Positions 8,943-18,253 of a DNA stretch of 64,000 nucleotides are shown piece after piece. Each line of letters opens with the position of its first letter. Within the stretch, counting starts at the first letter, position 1. Under the pieces are notes generated by a model. That model was not told where the DNA came from. It did not search any database and worked only from the letters and a program-made list of their open reading frames with translations. This DNA comes from Iphinoe sp. HA4291-MV1 (lineage in GTDB: Bacteria; Cyanobacteriota; Cyanobacteriia; Cyanobacteriales; Nostocaceae): assembly GCA_019359415.1 (NCBI GenBank), contig JAHHHH010000019.1:30346-94345 (forward strand), given 5' to 3'. Made by a program: the position numbers and the translations under genes.

Positions 8943-9272
8943 ATGAGCAGCAGCGTTGTAACCATAACTGATGCTGAGTTTGAAACCGAAGTGTTGAGAG
9001 CCAACAAGCCTGTATTAATTTACTTTTGGGCTTCTTGGTGCGGACCTTGTCAATTGATGTCGCCACTGGTAAACTCCGCAGCTACCACCTACAGCGATCG
9101 CCTGAAAGTGGTAAAAATGGAAGTTGACCCTAACCCAGTCACTGTCAAACAGTACCAGGTCGAAGGTGTACCAGCCCTCAGACTCATTCAAGGAGACAAA
9201 CTTTTGGTCTCCGCTGAGGGAGTCATCAGCAAAGACAAATTACTCAGCCTCTTAGATTCTCATCTCAATTAG
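8943..9272 (+). CDS. Thioredoxin-family protein
   Basis: 109 residues from the ATG at 8943, which has a GGAG ribosome-binding site 7 bases upstream; a TTG at 8928 would add five residues but has no such site. Single thioredoxin fold with the redox motif WASWCGPCQLMSP, the cis-proline block EGVPALRLI and a C-terminal helix. It reduces disulfides in target proteins in the cytoplasm. The pairs VLIYFWASWCGPC and VDPNPVTVKQYQVEGVPALR fit the cyanobacterial thioredoxin-like group rather than the main m-type; the exact class is unsure. The aminotransferase gene follows in the same direction after a heptamer array. Confidence 0.88.
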   Translation: MSSSVVTITDAEFETEVLRANKPVLIYFWASWCGPCQLMSPLVNSAATTYSDRLKVVKMEVDPNPVTVKQYQVEGVPALRLIQGDKLLVSAEGVISKDKLLSLLDSHLN

Positions 9273-9349
9273 TCATTAGTCCTTAGTCCTTAGTCCTTAG
9301 TTAAAAAGCAAAGGACTGGGGGCAAATGACAAAGGACAAAGGACCAAAA
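9270..9349. repeat. Heptamer arrays (TTAGTCC and GGACAAA types)
   Basis: From about 9270 to 9300 the unit ttagtcc is repeated about four times (one unit ttagtca); from about 9326 the unit ggacaaa follows. The second array creates an ATG (9326) in frame with the aminotransferase, so the residues MTKDKGPK are probably repeat-derived and not part of the true protein. Confidence 0.75.
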
Positions 9350-10612
9350 ATGCAGTTTGCCAAACGTTTACAACCCCTGCAATCAAATGTATTTGCTGAT
9401 ATGGACAAAGCCAAGGCAAAAGCTTTGGCTGCAGGACAAAAATTAATTGATTTGTCACTGGGGTCTTCGGATCTACCAGCCGAGGCGCACGTCATTGAGG
9501 CGATCGCCCAATCTCTACACAACCCAAGTACCCATGGGTATTTGCTCTTTCACGGTACTCAAGCCTTTCGCCAAGCAGCAGCAAGCTGGTATGAGCAAAG
9601 ATTTGGTATTCCTGTCAATCCAGAAACAGAGGTACTACCCCTGATTGGTTCCCAAGAAGGCACAGCACATTTACCTCTAGCAGTCCTTAACCCAGGAGAT
9701 TTCGCCCTATTGCTTGATCCAGGTTATCCCTCTCATGCAGGGGGAGTCCACTTGGCGAATGGTCAAATTTACCCAATGCCAATATGGGCAGAAAACGGGT
9801 TTCTACCCGTGTTTACAGAAATTCCTACGCATGTATTGGCACAGTCGCGGATGATGGTCTTAAGCTATCCTCATAATCCCACCACCGCGATCGCACCTTC
9901 ATCTTTCTTTAAGGAAGCTGTTGCTTTTTGTCAACAACATAATCTCGTCCTAGTACATGATTTCCCCTACGTAGATTTGGTGTATGAAGAAACTAGGAAC
10001 ATAGGGGACAATGGGCAATGGGCAATGGGCAATGGGCAATGGGCAATGAGACAAGGAGAAAAACTTTCTTCGATCCCCTCATCTCCCCACTTGCTTGCTC
10101 CCTCGATTCTACAAGCTGACCCAGACAAAAGTGTCTCAATTGAATTTTTCACCCTCTCCAAGTCATACAACATGGGCGGCTTCCGTATTGGCTATGCTAT
10201 CGGTAATGCTCAGTTGATTCGTGCTTTGCGTCAAATAAAAGCAGCAGTTGATTTTAATCAGTACCGAGGGATTTTAAACGGTGCTATTGCTGCCCTGACT
10301 GGTCCTCAGACTGGGGTCAAAGCCTCTGTTGCTACCTTCCGCCAACGCCGAGATATTTTTGTCAGCGCTTTGCACCACATTGGTTGGTATGTTCCCACTC
10401 CCAAAGCAACAATGTATGTTTGGGCAAAGTTACCAAAACCGTGGAGTCAAGATTCTGTAGGGTTTTGTACCCAGCTTGTACAGAAAACAGGGGTAGCTGC
10501 TTCACCCGGTGCAGGCTTTGGCGAATTTGGAGAAGGATATGTCCGTTTTGCTTTAGTGTATGACACACCAGTGTTGGAAACTGCTGTAGAGAGAATTGCG
10601 GAGTTTTTGTAA
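9350..10612 (+). CDS. PLP-dependent aminotransferase (LL-diaminopimelate-aminotransferase-like) with in-frame repeat insert
   Basis: About 420 residues from the ATG at 9350. Class I/II aminotransferase with QSNVFADMDKAKAKAL at the N terminus, STHGYLLFHGTQAFRQA, the DPGYPSH substrate loop, SYPHNPTTA (Asn that binds PLP), HDFPYVDLVYEE (Asp that pairs with the PLP ring nitrogen) and the Schiff-base lysine in FFTLSKSYNMGGFRIGYAIG. It resembles the LL-diaminopimelate/alanine aminotransferase-like group; the true substrate is not certain. Odd: between VYEE and LQADPDKSVSIEFF there are about 35 extra residues (NGQWAMGNGQWAMRQG and a Ser/Pro-rich stretch) encoded by a heptamer array. The insert sits in a loop before the PLP lysine strand and leaves the frame open. 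The enzyme may still work. Confidence 0.88.
   Translation: MQFAKRLQPLQSNVFADMDKAKAKALAAGQKLIDLSLGSSDLPAEAHVIEAIAQSLHNPSTHGYLLFHGTQAFRQAAASWYEQRFGIPVNPETEVLPLIGSQEGTAHLPLAVLNPGDFALLLDPGYPSHAGGVHLANGQIYPMPIWAENGFLPVFTEIPTHVLAQSRMMVLSYPHNPTTAIAPSSFFKEAVAFCQQHNLVLVHDFPYVDLVYEETRNIGDNGQWAMGNGQWAMRQGEKLSSIPSSPHLLAPSILQADPDKSVSIEFFTLSKSYNMGGFRIGYAIGNAQLIRALRQIKAAVDFNQYRGILNGAIAALTGPQTGVKASVATFRQRRDIFVSALHHIGWYVPTPKATMYVWAKLPKPWSQDSVGFCTQLVQKTGVAASPGAGFGEFGEGYVRFALVYDTPVLETAVERIAEFL
10011..10045 (+). repeat. ATGGGCA heptamer array inside the aminotransferase gene
   Basis: Five perfect atgggca units, read in frame as NGQWAMGNGQWA; followed to about 10105 by a CT-rich stretch of the kind usually found between cyanobacterial genes. 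Confidence 0.9.
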
Positions 10613-10704
10613 CAAAATTTATCAAATTTTCATGGAAACCAAAGTCAATTTTTTTATAAGAAACATGCGTAAGTCCTAAAATTGTGCAAAACTAAAGAAC
10701 TACT

Positions 10705-11730
10705 GTGAACGGTGAATTATCTTCTTTACTAGTTCGAGATATTGGAGAGCAAGGTCTTTTAAAAATATTGCAGCGCTTTTGTCCTCCAGAAATTATTGGG
10801 GATGATGCGGCTGTGGTTTCTACTGAATCAGGACAATCTTTGGTAGTCACAACTGATGTGTTAGTAGATGGTGTCCATTTCAGTGAAATCACGACTTCTG
10901 GGGAAGACGCTGGTTGGCGCGCTGCTGCAGCTAATTTATCAGATTTAGCAGCAATGGGTGCAACTCCTTTAGGTATTACTGTCGGACTAGGACTCCCTGG
11001 CGAGGTTGCTGTCAGTTGGGTGGAGCAATTATACCAGGGAATGACACAATGCCTGCAAAGGTACAATAATACCCCGATTGTTGGCGGTGATATCGTGCGA
11101 TCGCCGACGACCACGATAGCTATCTGTGCTTTTGGTCAAGTTAACCCATTACGTACTATTCGTCGTACAAGAGCGAAAGTGGGAGATGCCATAGTTGTCA
11201 CAGGTGTTCACGGGGCTTCATCTGCTGGCTTACAATTGCTGCTGCATCCTGAGTTAGGGCAAAATCTCAGTGATAGCGATCGCACAGCATTAATTCACGC
11301 GCACCAAAGACCCCAACCCCGACTAGATGTCTTACCAATTCTGTGGGAAATTCTAGACTCTCACATCCTACTCCCTGTAGCTGGTATGGACAGCAGTGAC
11401 GGCTTGGCAGATGCAGTGGTACAAATTTGCCGCGCTAGTGGTGTTGGTGCTGTCATTGAACGCACTCAAATTCCTCTACCAACACAATTTAATCATTGGT
11501 TGACACAAGAACAAGCGCTGGAATACGCCTTATACGGTGGCGAAGACTTTGAGTTAGTACTGTGCTTGCCAACAGAGCTAGCATATGCTTTTGTGCGACA
11601 GCTTGGTGAGGGCGCGGCTATTGTGGGAAAAATGATAGATAGAGCAACAGTTATTTTGCGTGATCAAACAGAAGAATACCCCGACCAAATTCTCAATCTT
11701 GATCGGGGATTTCAACATTTTAGTCATTAG
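10705..11730 (+). CDS. thiL: Thiamine-monophosphate kinase ThiL
   Basis: 341 residues. ThiL phosphorylates thiamine monophosphate to the active cofactor thiamine diphosphate with ATP. Visible family blocks: IGDDAAVV near the N terminus (metal/ATP-binding Asp residues), VVTTDVLVDGVHF, LSDLAAMGATPLGITVGLGLP, VGGDIVRSPTTTIAICAFGQV, DSSDGLADAVVQI and YGGEDFELVLCLP. Length is normal. The start is GTG at 10705. A heptamer array of the TTAGTCA type overlaps the stop, and gap2 converges from the other side. No other thi gene is nearby. Confidence 0.93.
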   Translation: MNGELSSLLVRDIGEQGLLKILQRFCPPEIIGDDAAVVSTESGQSLVVTTDVLVDGVHFSEITTSGEDAGWRAAAANLSDLAAMGATPLGITVGLGLPGEVAVSWVEQLYQGMTQCLQRYNNTPIVGGDIVRSPTTTIAICAFGQVNPLRTIRRTRAKVGDAIVVTGVHGASSAGLQLLLHPELGQNLSDSDRTALIHAHQRPQPRLDVLPILWEILDSHILLPVAGMDSSDGLADAVVQICRASGVGAVIERTQIPLPTQFNHWLTQEQALEYALYGGEDFELVLCLPTELAYAFVRQLGEGAAIVGKMIDRATVILRDQTEEYPDQILNLDRGFQHFSH

Positions 11731-11755
11731 TCATTAGTCATTGGTCATTAGTGAA
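11722..11755. repeat. Heptamer array TTAGTCA after thiL
   Basis: About four units of ttagtca (one ttggtca) begin at the thiL stop region and fill the convergent gap towards gap2. Confidence 0.8.
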
Positions 11756-11831
11756 AGACTATTTCATGCTCGCCTGACGGCTGAGTCATGGGTCTTCTGC
11801 CCAATTAAGCTAATGACTAATAACTATCTAA

Positions 11832-12848
11832 CTACTTAGGCCATTTTTCGGCTACTAACTCTGCCAAATCAACAACTCGCTGGCTGTAACCCCACTCGTT
11901 GTCATACCAAGCCATAACTTTCACCAAGTCACCGCCCATGACAAACGTCAAGTTGGCATCGACGGTTGAAGAGGCATCAGTACCTTGATAATCGGATGAT
12001 ACTAGGGGGAGATCACTGTAGTCCAAAATGCCTTTAAGCTCACCTTGAGAAGCTTCTTTGAGAACTTGGTTCACTTCTTCAACAATAGTAGACTTTTCAA
12101 CCTGGATGACAAAGTCCACCATTGAAACGTTAGGGGTGGGTACGCGCAACGCTACACCATTCAGTTTGCCTTTGAGTTCTGGTAGAACCAGTGCTACAGC
12201 TTTTGCCGCACCTGTAGAGGTCGGTACAATATTGATGGCTGCAGCACGTGCCCGCCTGACATCCCGGTGAGAGGCGTCTAGCAAGCGTTGGTCACCAGTG
12301 TAGCTGTGAGTGGTGGTCATAGTACCTTTGATGATGCCGAATTTCTCGTGCAACACCTTAGCAATAGGAGCCAAGCAGTTTGTGGTACAGCTAGCGTTAC
12401 TGATGATATTGTGTTTTTCGTGGTCGTAATCGTGATGATTCACGCCAACCACAAAAGTGCCATCTTCGTTTTTTCCAGGGGCGGTGATCATAACCTTCTT
12501 GGCACCAGCATTGAGGTGCTTTGTCGCCCCTTCTCTGGAAGTGAAAACCCCTGTTGCTTCGATAATTAGGTCAATTTCCCAGTCTTTCCAGGGCAAGTTT
12601 TCAGGGTTGCGATCGGATACACACTTAATGGTTTTACCGTTAACAATAATTGAGTTATCATCGGCAGAAATGTCAACATCCTTTAACTTGCCTAGCATTG
12701 AGTCATACTTCAGCAGATGAGCATTGGTTTTAGGGTCGGATGTGTCATTGATAGCGACAAGGTCGATATTGCTATTTTCTCTACCTACCCAGCAACGCGC
12801 AAAGTTACGTCCGATGCGCCCGAAACCATTGATTGCAACTCTAATCAC
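11832..12848 (-). CDS. gap2: Glyceraldehyde-3-phosphate dehydrogenase, photosynthetic type (Gap2)
   Basis: 338 residues. It catalyses the NADPH/NADH-dependent reduction of 1,3-bisphosphoglycerate to glyceraldehyde 3-phosphate in the Calvin cycle. The Rossmann motif [11 protein letters not shown] is at residues 6-16; the active-site cysteine is Cys154 in [12 protein letters not shown], the catalytic His lies in THSYTGDQR, and [13 protein letters not shown] closes the protein. The [20 protein letters not shown] segment at 34-53 and [13 protein letters not shown] mark the cyanobacterial Gap2 class that accepts NADP, not the glycolytic Gap1. Transcribed away from murC; the 720 bases between the two hold both promoters. 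Confidence 0.96.
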   Translation of the reverse strand: MIRVAINGFGRIGRNFARCWVGRENSNIDLVAINDTSDPKTNAHLLKYDSMLGKLKDVDISADDNSIIVNGKTIKCVSDRNPENLPWKDWEIDLIIEATGVFTSREGATKHLNAGAKKVMITAPGKNEDGTFVVGVNHHDYDHEKHNIISNASCTTNCLAPIAKVLHEKFGIIKGTMTTTHSYTGDQRLLDASHRDVRRARAAAINIVPTSTGAAKAVALVLPELKGKLNGVALRVPTPNVSMVDFVIQVEKSTIVEEVNQVLKEASQGELKGILDYSDLPLVSSDYQGTDASSTVDANLTFVMGGDLVKVMAWYDNEWGYSQRVVDLAELVAEKWPK

Positions 12849-13570
12849 AGCGTCTTGCCCTCTGTATCTTTATACTTAACTAAAGCTACTGATGACCCCG
12901 ATCATACCGCAAAGAGGAGAGTATTTATAACTATAAAGCGTTAGATTCTTAAAAAAATCTTTTCTTCCTACCCGTTTGTGTACAGATTGTGGTTATCAAT
13001 ATGAAGTTTGGCTGGTTGGTGGAATAAAGTAGGAATTGATTGGCGATTGTTTGTAAGGGCACTGGCTCTACGCACTCGTTTATTGCACCACTTTTACTTA
13101 ATCTTTAAATAAAACCACCTGTTTATGAGGATTTTGTGAAGGCACAAAAATGAACTGTTCCAGAGGACTTAATTCAAAGTTGTTTGGGTACGAGCAAGTA
13201 CCCCCAATGAACTGGGTCAAAAGTCCTCAAAGAATTGCCAATTTCTGCATTCACTCACACTCAAGTTTCATTCAATTTCAAAAAATTTTATTAACAAACT
13301 CCTTATTATAGCAAATTCTACTAGCAAAGCAGTCAAAAATATATATTGACAATTATAATTAAGAGTTTCCCGATCTAGCAAAAATTTGCAGAATAATCAT
13401 AATATCTGTTTATAAAGAGAAAAATCACTTAACTTGGGTAAAATCGATTGACATGAGAAAAACAATAATGAAAAAAACAACTTATCAGTTATAAAAATGG
13501 TACAGAGGCAGTATCGGTAAAAATCGACTTCCTGTTATGATACGCGTGTCATTTAGGATGATTCTGTGGT
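12849..13570. promoter_or_regulatory. Divergent promoter region between gap2 and murC
   Basis: About 720 bases with no credible gene, strongly AT-rich from 13260 on, between two divergently transcribed essential genes, so it must hold both promoters. I cannot point to firm -35/-10 boxes. A small perfect hairpin gggtacgagcaagtaccc lies near 13186, between copies of gaggactt (about 13155) and aagtcctc (about 13221), which together could fold into a longer stem. Confidence 0.5.
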
Positions 13571-13591
13571 GTGGTGATAGAGGAAAAATCA

Positions 13592-15055
13592 ATGAAAGAT
13601 ACAGTAGACTTTGGCGGTAGACCATTTCATTTTATTGGTATTGGCGGCATAGGTATGTCTGCTCTAGCATATGTGCTAACAAAGCGTCAGTTACCAGTGT
13701 CTGGTTCGGATCTTCGTCAAAACCACATAACTCAACGTTTAGAATCTATCGGAACTCATATTTTTGGGAAACAAGAGGCAAGTAATCTTGAATTCTTTCG
13801 TCCTCATTACCAGTCTAAAGGAGTAGTATTAAACACTCAAGAAGAATTACCTGCTTTCGATAATGCAAAACTACCCCAAGTTGTTTGTTCAACAGCAATT
13901 AACACAACTAATTTAGAGTACAAAGCAGGATTAGAATTGGGTTGTCCTATTTTCCATCGCTCTGATGTACTGGCAGCGTTAATTGCTGAATATAAGAGCA
14001 TTGCTGTAGCAGGAACCCACGGGAAAACGACAACTAGTAGCATGATTGGTTATATGCTACTCCAAGCAGGTCTTGATCCAACAATCTTAATAGGTGGAGA
14101 AGTCAATGCTTGGGAAGGCAATGCCCGAGTGGGGCAAAGTCAATATTTGGTGGCAGAAGCAGATGAATCAGATGGTTCCCTAATCAAACATAGCCCAGAA
14201 ATAGGCATCATCACAAACATAGAATTAGACCATCCCGACCACTATGACACATTAGAGGAAGTGGTCCAAATATTTCAAACATTTGCAAAAGGCTGTAAAA
14301 CTTTAGTAGGCAGCATTGATTGCGAGACTGTACGCGATCGCCTACAACCAGGGATTACCTACAGCTTAAATCCTGATACTGGCGCTGACTACAGTGTCAC
14401 CAGCGTGGACTATAGAGCCGATGGCACCACAGCTCTTGTGTGGGAAAGGGGCAAAGCTTTGGGTGTGTTGAACTTGCGCTTACTCAGTAAGCATAATCTC
14501 AGTAATGGTCTAGCAGCAGTGGCGGTTGGTCGGATATTGGGCTTAGAATTTGGAGAAATTGCCAAGGGTCTTGCGACCTTTGAAGGCGCGAGACGCCGTT
14601 TTGAATTTCGAGGTGAAGTTAATGGCATCACTTTTATTGATGACTACGCCCATCACCCCAGTGAGATTCGTGCTACTCTCGCTGCTGCACGCCTACAGAC
14701 AAGACCAGGGCAGAGAGTTGTTGCCATCTTCCAACCTCATCGCTATAGCCGTACGCTCACCTTTCTGGAGGAATTTGCTCAATCGTTTAGTCATGCTGAT
14801 TTAGTCGTCCTCACTGACATTTACAGTGCAGGCGAGCCAAACTTGGGGCAAGTCAGTGGTGAAAAATTGGCTAGTGAAGTTGCTAAAGTGCATCCGCTGG
14901 TGATGTACCAACCAACTTTAGCCTCAGTTTGCGAGTACTTACAGCAAACTCTGCACCATGGAGATTTAGCGCTGTTTCTAGGAGCTGGGAATCTTAATCA
15001 AGTGATTCCTGAAATCATGGCGACACAATGCCCACTAGTTCAGGCAACTTCCTAA
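13592..15055 (+). CDS. murC: UDP-N-acetylmuramate--L-alanine ligase MurC
   Basis: About 487 residues. MurC adds L-alanine to UDP-N-acetylmuramate with ATP, the first peptide step of peptidoglycan. Motifs in order: HFIGIGGIGMSALAYVL (UDP-binding Rossmann), the P-loop GTHGKTTTSSMIGYML, EADESDGSL, TNIELDHPDHYD, FEGARRRFEFRGE and DDYAHHPSEIRATLAAAR, and DIYSAGEP. All are intact. I chose the ATG at 13592, which has AGAGGA at a good distance upstream; a GTG at 13571 would add seven residues. murB follows after 155 bases, so the two may be transcribed together. Confidence 0.95.
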   Translation: MKDTVDFGGRPFHFIGIGGIGMSALAYVLTKRQLPVSGSDLRQNHITQRLESIGTHIFGKQEASNLEFFRPHYQSKGVVLNTQEELPAFDNAKLPQVVCSTAINTTNLEYKAGLELGCPIFHRSDVLAALIAEYKSIAVAGTHGKTTTSSMIGYMLLQAGLDPTILIGGEVNAWEGNARVGQSQYLVAEADESDGSLIKHSPEIGIITNIELDHPDHYDTLEEVVQIFQTFAKGCKTLVGSIDCETVRDRLQPGITYSLNPDTGADYSVTSVDYRADGTTALVWERGKALGVLNLRLLSKHNLSNGLAAVAVGRILGLEFGEIAKGLATFEGARRRFEFRGEVNGITFIDDYAHHPSEIRATLAAARLQTRPGQRVVAIFQPHRYSRTLTFLEEFAQSFSHADLVVLTDIYSAGEPNLGQVSGEKLASEVAKVHPLVMYQPTLASVCEYLQQTLHHGDLALFLGAGNLNQVIPEIMATQCPLVQATS

Positions 15056-15210
15056 GGGAGTTTCTGACGCAGAAAGAGGGAGTACGATTTTCATACAAAT
15101 TTGTTTCCCTCAATCGCATAGTGTCCGTAAGCGCAATAGTTACATTGCTTTTCACGCTTTGTCGTATTTTACGACATATCAACACCTAAATTCAGCTCAT
15201 TCTAGAAAAT

Positions 15211-16209
15211 ATGACTATCTCCCAGGCAGTTGCAAATGTCTGCAAGGTTTCTGGTATGACGAGTAGCAGGCAAACAACATCTAGTAATTCCATCGAAAGT
15301 AAAGAAATTTATTTACCTGGTACTGATTGCGTTATAAAATCTCAAGTTTCGCTGGCAGCGTATACTTCCTACAGAGTTGGTGGACCTGCTCAGTGGTGTG
15401 TTGCTCCTCGAAACTTAGAGGCTCTGCAAGCCAGTATTCAGTATGCAAAAATACATGAGTTACCAGTAACAATACTAGGAGCAGGTTCTAACTTGCTTGT
15501 CAGTGACTGTGGAATACCAGGTTTAGTTATTGTGACTCGCCATCTGCGCTATAGCCATTTCGACCCAGATACAGGTCAATTAACTGTAGCTGCAGGAAGA
15601 CCAATTCCAGCCTTAGCATGGGAAGTAGCAGAGCGGGGATGGCAAGGATTTGAGTGGGCTGTTGGTATCCCTGGAACTGTTGGGGGTGGTGTAGTGATGA
15701 ATGCAGGGGCACACAATAGTTGTATTGCAGATATTATTGTTAGTGCTCAAGTACTTTTACCGAATGGGACTCTGGAAACTCTCAACCGTGAACAGTTAAG
15801 CTATAGCTACCGTACCTCTATCCTCCAAAGAAGCGATCGCATCGTCACCCAAGCCACTTTTCAACTCCAATCAGGAGCAGAGCCGACACAAGTTTTAGCT
15901 GCTACCAAACAACACAAAGAACATCGACTAAATACTCAACCCTATCACTTGCCCAGTTGTGGTAGTGTATTCCGCAATCCCAAACCTTACGCCGCAGGCT
16001 GGTTAATTGAACAAACAGGTCTTAAAGGCTACCAAATTGGCAAAGCGCAAGTTGCACAACGGCATGCTAATTTTATTGTCAACTGTGGTGGTGCTAGTGC
16101 TTGGGATATTTTCAATCTCATCCGTCATGTCCAGCATCAGGTACAAGAACGCTGGTCTATTGTGTTAGAACCAGAAGTCAAAATGCTAGGAGAATTTCAA
16201 GCTGCGTGA
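15211..16209 (+). CDS. murB: UDP-N-acetylenolpyruvoylglucosamine reductase MurB
   Basis: 332 residues. MurB, an FAD/NADPH enzyme, reduces UDP-GlcNAc-enolpyruvate to UDP-N-acetylmuramate, one step before MurC. An unconserved 35-residue N-terminal tail is followed by [15 protein letters not shown], the FAD-binding [56 protein letters not shown], and [11 protein letters not shown], whose Ser is the proton donor. The C-terminal [20 protein letters not shown] and [11 protein letters not shown] complete a normal protein. The order murC-murB is common in cyanobacteria. A good terminator follows. Confidence 0.95.
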   Translation: MTISQAVANVCKVSGMTSSRQTTSSNSIESKEIYLPGTDCVIKSQVSLAAYTSYRVGGPAQWCVAPRNLEALQASIQYAKIHELPVTILGAGSNLLVSDCGIPGLVIVTRHLRYSHFDPDTGQLTVAAGRPIPALAWEVAERGWQGFEWAVGIPGTVGGGVVMNAGAHNSCIADIIVSAQVLLPNGTLETLNREQLSYSYRTSILQRSDRIVTQATFQLQSGAEPTQVLAATKQHKEHRLNTQPYHLPSCGSVFRNPKPYAAGWLIEQTGLKGYQIGKAQVAQRHANFIVNCGGASAWDIFNLIRHVQHQVQERWSIVLEPEVKMLGEFQAA

Positions 16210-16257
16210 GAAAAACATAACTTTTTTCTCCTCCTTCTCCTACCTTATTTCCTTTAC

Positions 16258-16292
16258 AACGTCCACATAGCTTGCATTGTGGACGTTTTATG
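16258..16292 (+). terminator. Rho-independent terminator after murB
   Basis: Stem aacgtccaca / tgtggacgtt (16258-16267 with 16278-16287) with a 10-base loop, followed by tttatgttgttta. It lies 50 bases after the murB stop. Confidence 0.8.
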
Positions 16293-16388
16293 TTGTTTAT
16301 TTTTAAAATAAATAATTTTTAAATTGAGCTAGCGGTATAAAACTCTACTTAAATAATTCTGACTCCTGACTTCTGATTCCTTCTTTTA

Positions 16389-16979
16389 TTATTTAATTTT
16401 TATTGCGTAATTTCTTCTCCAATATTTGAGCTTATCCATAAGAACAGATTTAGTAATGACATTCACTCCATTCCCTCGCCAAGCAACTTCTGGATCTGTC
16501 GTAAAAACAGCACACTCTAGTTGCTCTAGCTTGATATTCCAATACTCACTAAATCTACTTTTTAAAGTTATGACTTGCTCAAATACTTTATTTCTGTGCT
16601 TATTTCTTCTTTTTCTTTCTGTCGCTCCTGTCGCTTCTGTATCAATAAATTTAGTTTCTATTATCAATATTTTACCTAAGGAGGTAAGATAAACAAAATC
16701 ACACTTTCCCAAATCTGTATAATCAGCAATTGGGGACTTTTCAAATAACAGTAATTCAGAGCATAACGGAAATATCTGTTTGATATTCAAAAATAAATAA
16801 GCTTGCAACAGGAGTTCCTTATCATAAGGAAAACCAACAACACCCTCAAAAAATCTTTTAATCTCTTCCTGAGATTGGGGTTGAATTTTTTTGCAATATG
16901 CAACAAAGTGACTAACCTCATCTGCGGTCATCCAGTTTTTGCTCCTTCCCCCTTGTTGCCACACATACTCTTGATGCAT
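16389..16979 (-). CDS. Hypothetical protein with PD-(D/E)XK nuclease-like core
   Basis: 196 residues. The stretch GKCDFVYLTSLGKILIIETK (residues 91-110) has the pattern D(94)...E(108)-x-K(110) in a strand-turn-strand setting, as in PD-(D/E)XK nucleases (metal-dependent restriction-like fold). The N-terminal half is helical; the basic ERKRRNKHRNKVFEQV stretch at about 120-136 could touch nucleic acid. No partner methylase is nearby, so a restriction system is not shown. It could equally be an orphan nuclease-fold protein of unknown use. It sits between murB and a membrane protein gene on the same minus strand. Confidence 0.7.
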   Translation of the reverse strand: MHQEYVWQQGGRSKNWMTADEVSHFVAYCKKIQPQSQEEIKRFFEGVVGFPYDKELLLQAYLFLNIKQIFPLCSELLLFEKSPIADYTDLGKCDFVYLTSLGKILIIETKFIDTEATGATERKRRNKHRNKVFEQVITLKSRFSEYWNIKLEQLECAVFTTDPEVAWRGNGVNVITKSVLMDKLKYWRRNYAIKIK

Positions 16980-17211
16980 AAAAATATACTACGTTCTCTA
17001 GGAAGATACCATCCGCAGAAGTAACTAAAAATATGATTAAATCACGAGTTAGCTACGATAAATCACTGCTATTATAAATGTAAAAATAATAGCAATAACA
17101 ATGAGTAATATACTTAAAATATTCAACTATTTTTTTATATAGTTATCCTATGGCAGAAAAATAGAAATCACCTGATCGCTGATCTCCACCCTTTGATTTT
17201 CGATCTGATTT

Positions 17212-18126
17212 TTAACTTGTTACTCGCCGTTGAAAAACAATCATCTCAGTACCAACAACAGGACTCCGTGCTACCAACCTACCTTGTGAGTCAACAATAT
17301 CCAAATGGATGAAATCTAGTGCTTTGGAACGTTGTAACATCTGAGCCAAGAGTTGGTCTTGTTGTGATTGTTTGAGATTATACCATTCATCAGTAATTGT
17401 CACAGCAATACTACTTGTACGAAAATTAGCTTTAATCGACTGTATTAAACCGGAGGCAAAGCGATCGCTAACTTCTGCCACTTGATTTTCGATAGCTGCA
17501 ATTAAGGTTTGCTCTGGCGTCAAAAGTAGCGTTGGGGTGGGAGTTGGTTCCGGTTCTGATTCTGGCGGCGGGGTTTCCTCTGCTACTGTTGGCGGTAGAA
17601 TTTCTTCGGTTGGTGACGACGGTGTGATTTCCTCCACAGGCGGCGGAGTTTCTTCAGCTGCTGGTGGAGTCGTTATCGTTGCAGGAGGTGTTTGTATCTC
17701 TGGTGGAACAGTTGCAACTTCAGTAGGCTTACCACCGAATATCGTAGAAGTTGTCCAAACGAGAATCACTGCAATTCCAGCAATTATCCCTGTTAAAGCT
17801 GTATCCGACAACTTTGTCGATAAATTTTCTGGCAACAATGAGCGGATTTTGCCTAAAGCTGCACTCCATCCTAGCTGAAGCTTTTGGAAAAAACTGGGGG
17901 TTTGCTCAGTACCAGGAAGAGGTTGTGTCTCTAATTTCTCTACAGTTGTTTCTAATACCCCAATTGTCCCTCTCAAAATTCGAATAGTTATTGCCTTCCA
18001 AATTGGCTGGACTCTCTGGTATTGTTCTTGGGGAGATTGAGATGTCGGCTCAACCGTCGGTTGCGGCTGATTCCCTTCTGGTGAGCGTGAGAATGGTGGT
18101 TGTGAATTCTGATTGTCTTGGGACAT
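17212..18126 (-). CDS. Single-pass membrane protein with Pro/Thr/Glu-rich linker
   Basis: 304 residues. The N-terminal 40 residues are Gln/Pro/Ser-rich and disordered. An amphipathic region leads to one membrane helix at about 108-128 (ALTGIIAGIAVILVWTTSTI). Next comes a long linker of Pro, Thr and Glu (PPATITTPPAAEETPPPVEE and similar, about 140-200), then a folded C-terminal domain (LLTPEQTLIAAIENQVAEVS ... VDSQGRLVARSPVVGTEMIV). I do not recognise the family by function; similar proteins occur widely in cyanobacteria. The linker suggests the C-terminal domain stands off the membrane. Divergent from the phosphoesterase gene. Confidence 0.8.
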   Translation of the reverse strand: MSQDNQNSQPPFSRSPEGNQPQPTVEPTSQSPQEQYQRVQPIWKAITIRILRGTIGVLETTVEKLETQPLPGTEQTPSFFQKLQLGWSAALGKIRSLLPENLSTKLSDTALTGIIAGIAVILVWTTSTIFGGKPTEVATVPPEIQTPPATITTPPAAEETPPPVEEITPSSPTEEILPPTVAEETPPPESEPEPTPTPTLLLTPEQTLIAAIENQVAEVSDRFASGLIQSIKANFRTSSIAVTITDEWYNLKQSQQDQLLAQMLQRSKALDFIHLDIVDSQGRLVARSPVVGTEMIVFQRRVTS

Positions 18127-18253
18127 GGAACTTTCACCGACAGCTGCGAATCAAAGACAAGAGGGTTTATTCTTGTGGATGCAGCCTCCTCAGCCCTAAT
18201 TTATCACTTCATTGCATCGGCTATACTTTACTATTTATTGAATTTGGTCATCT

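Noticed and set aside
12058-12720. Plus-strand frames across gap2
   Set aside because: Shadow frames of a strongly conserved gene on the other strand.
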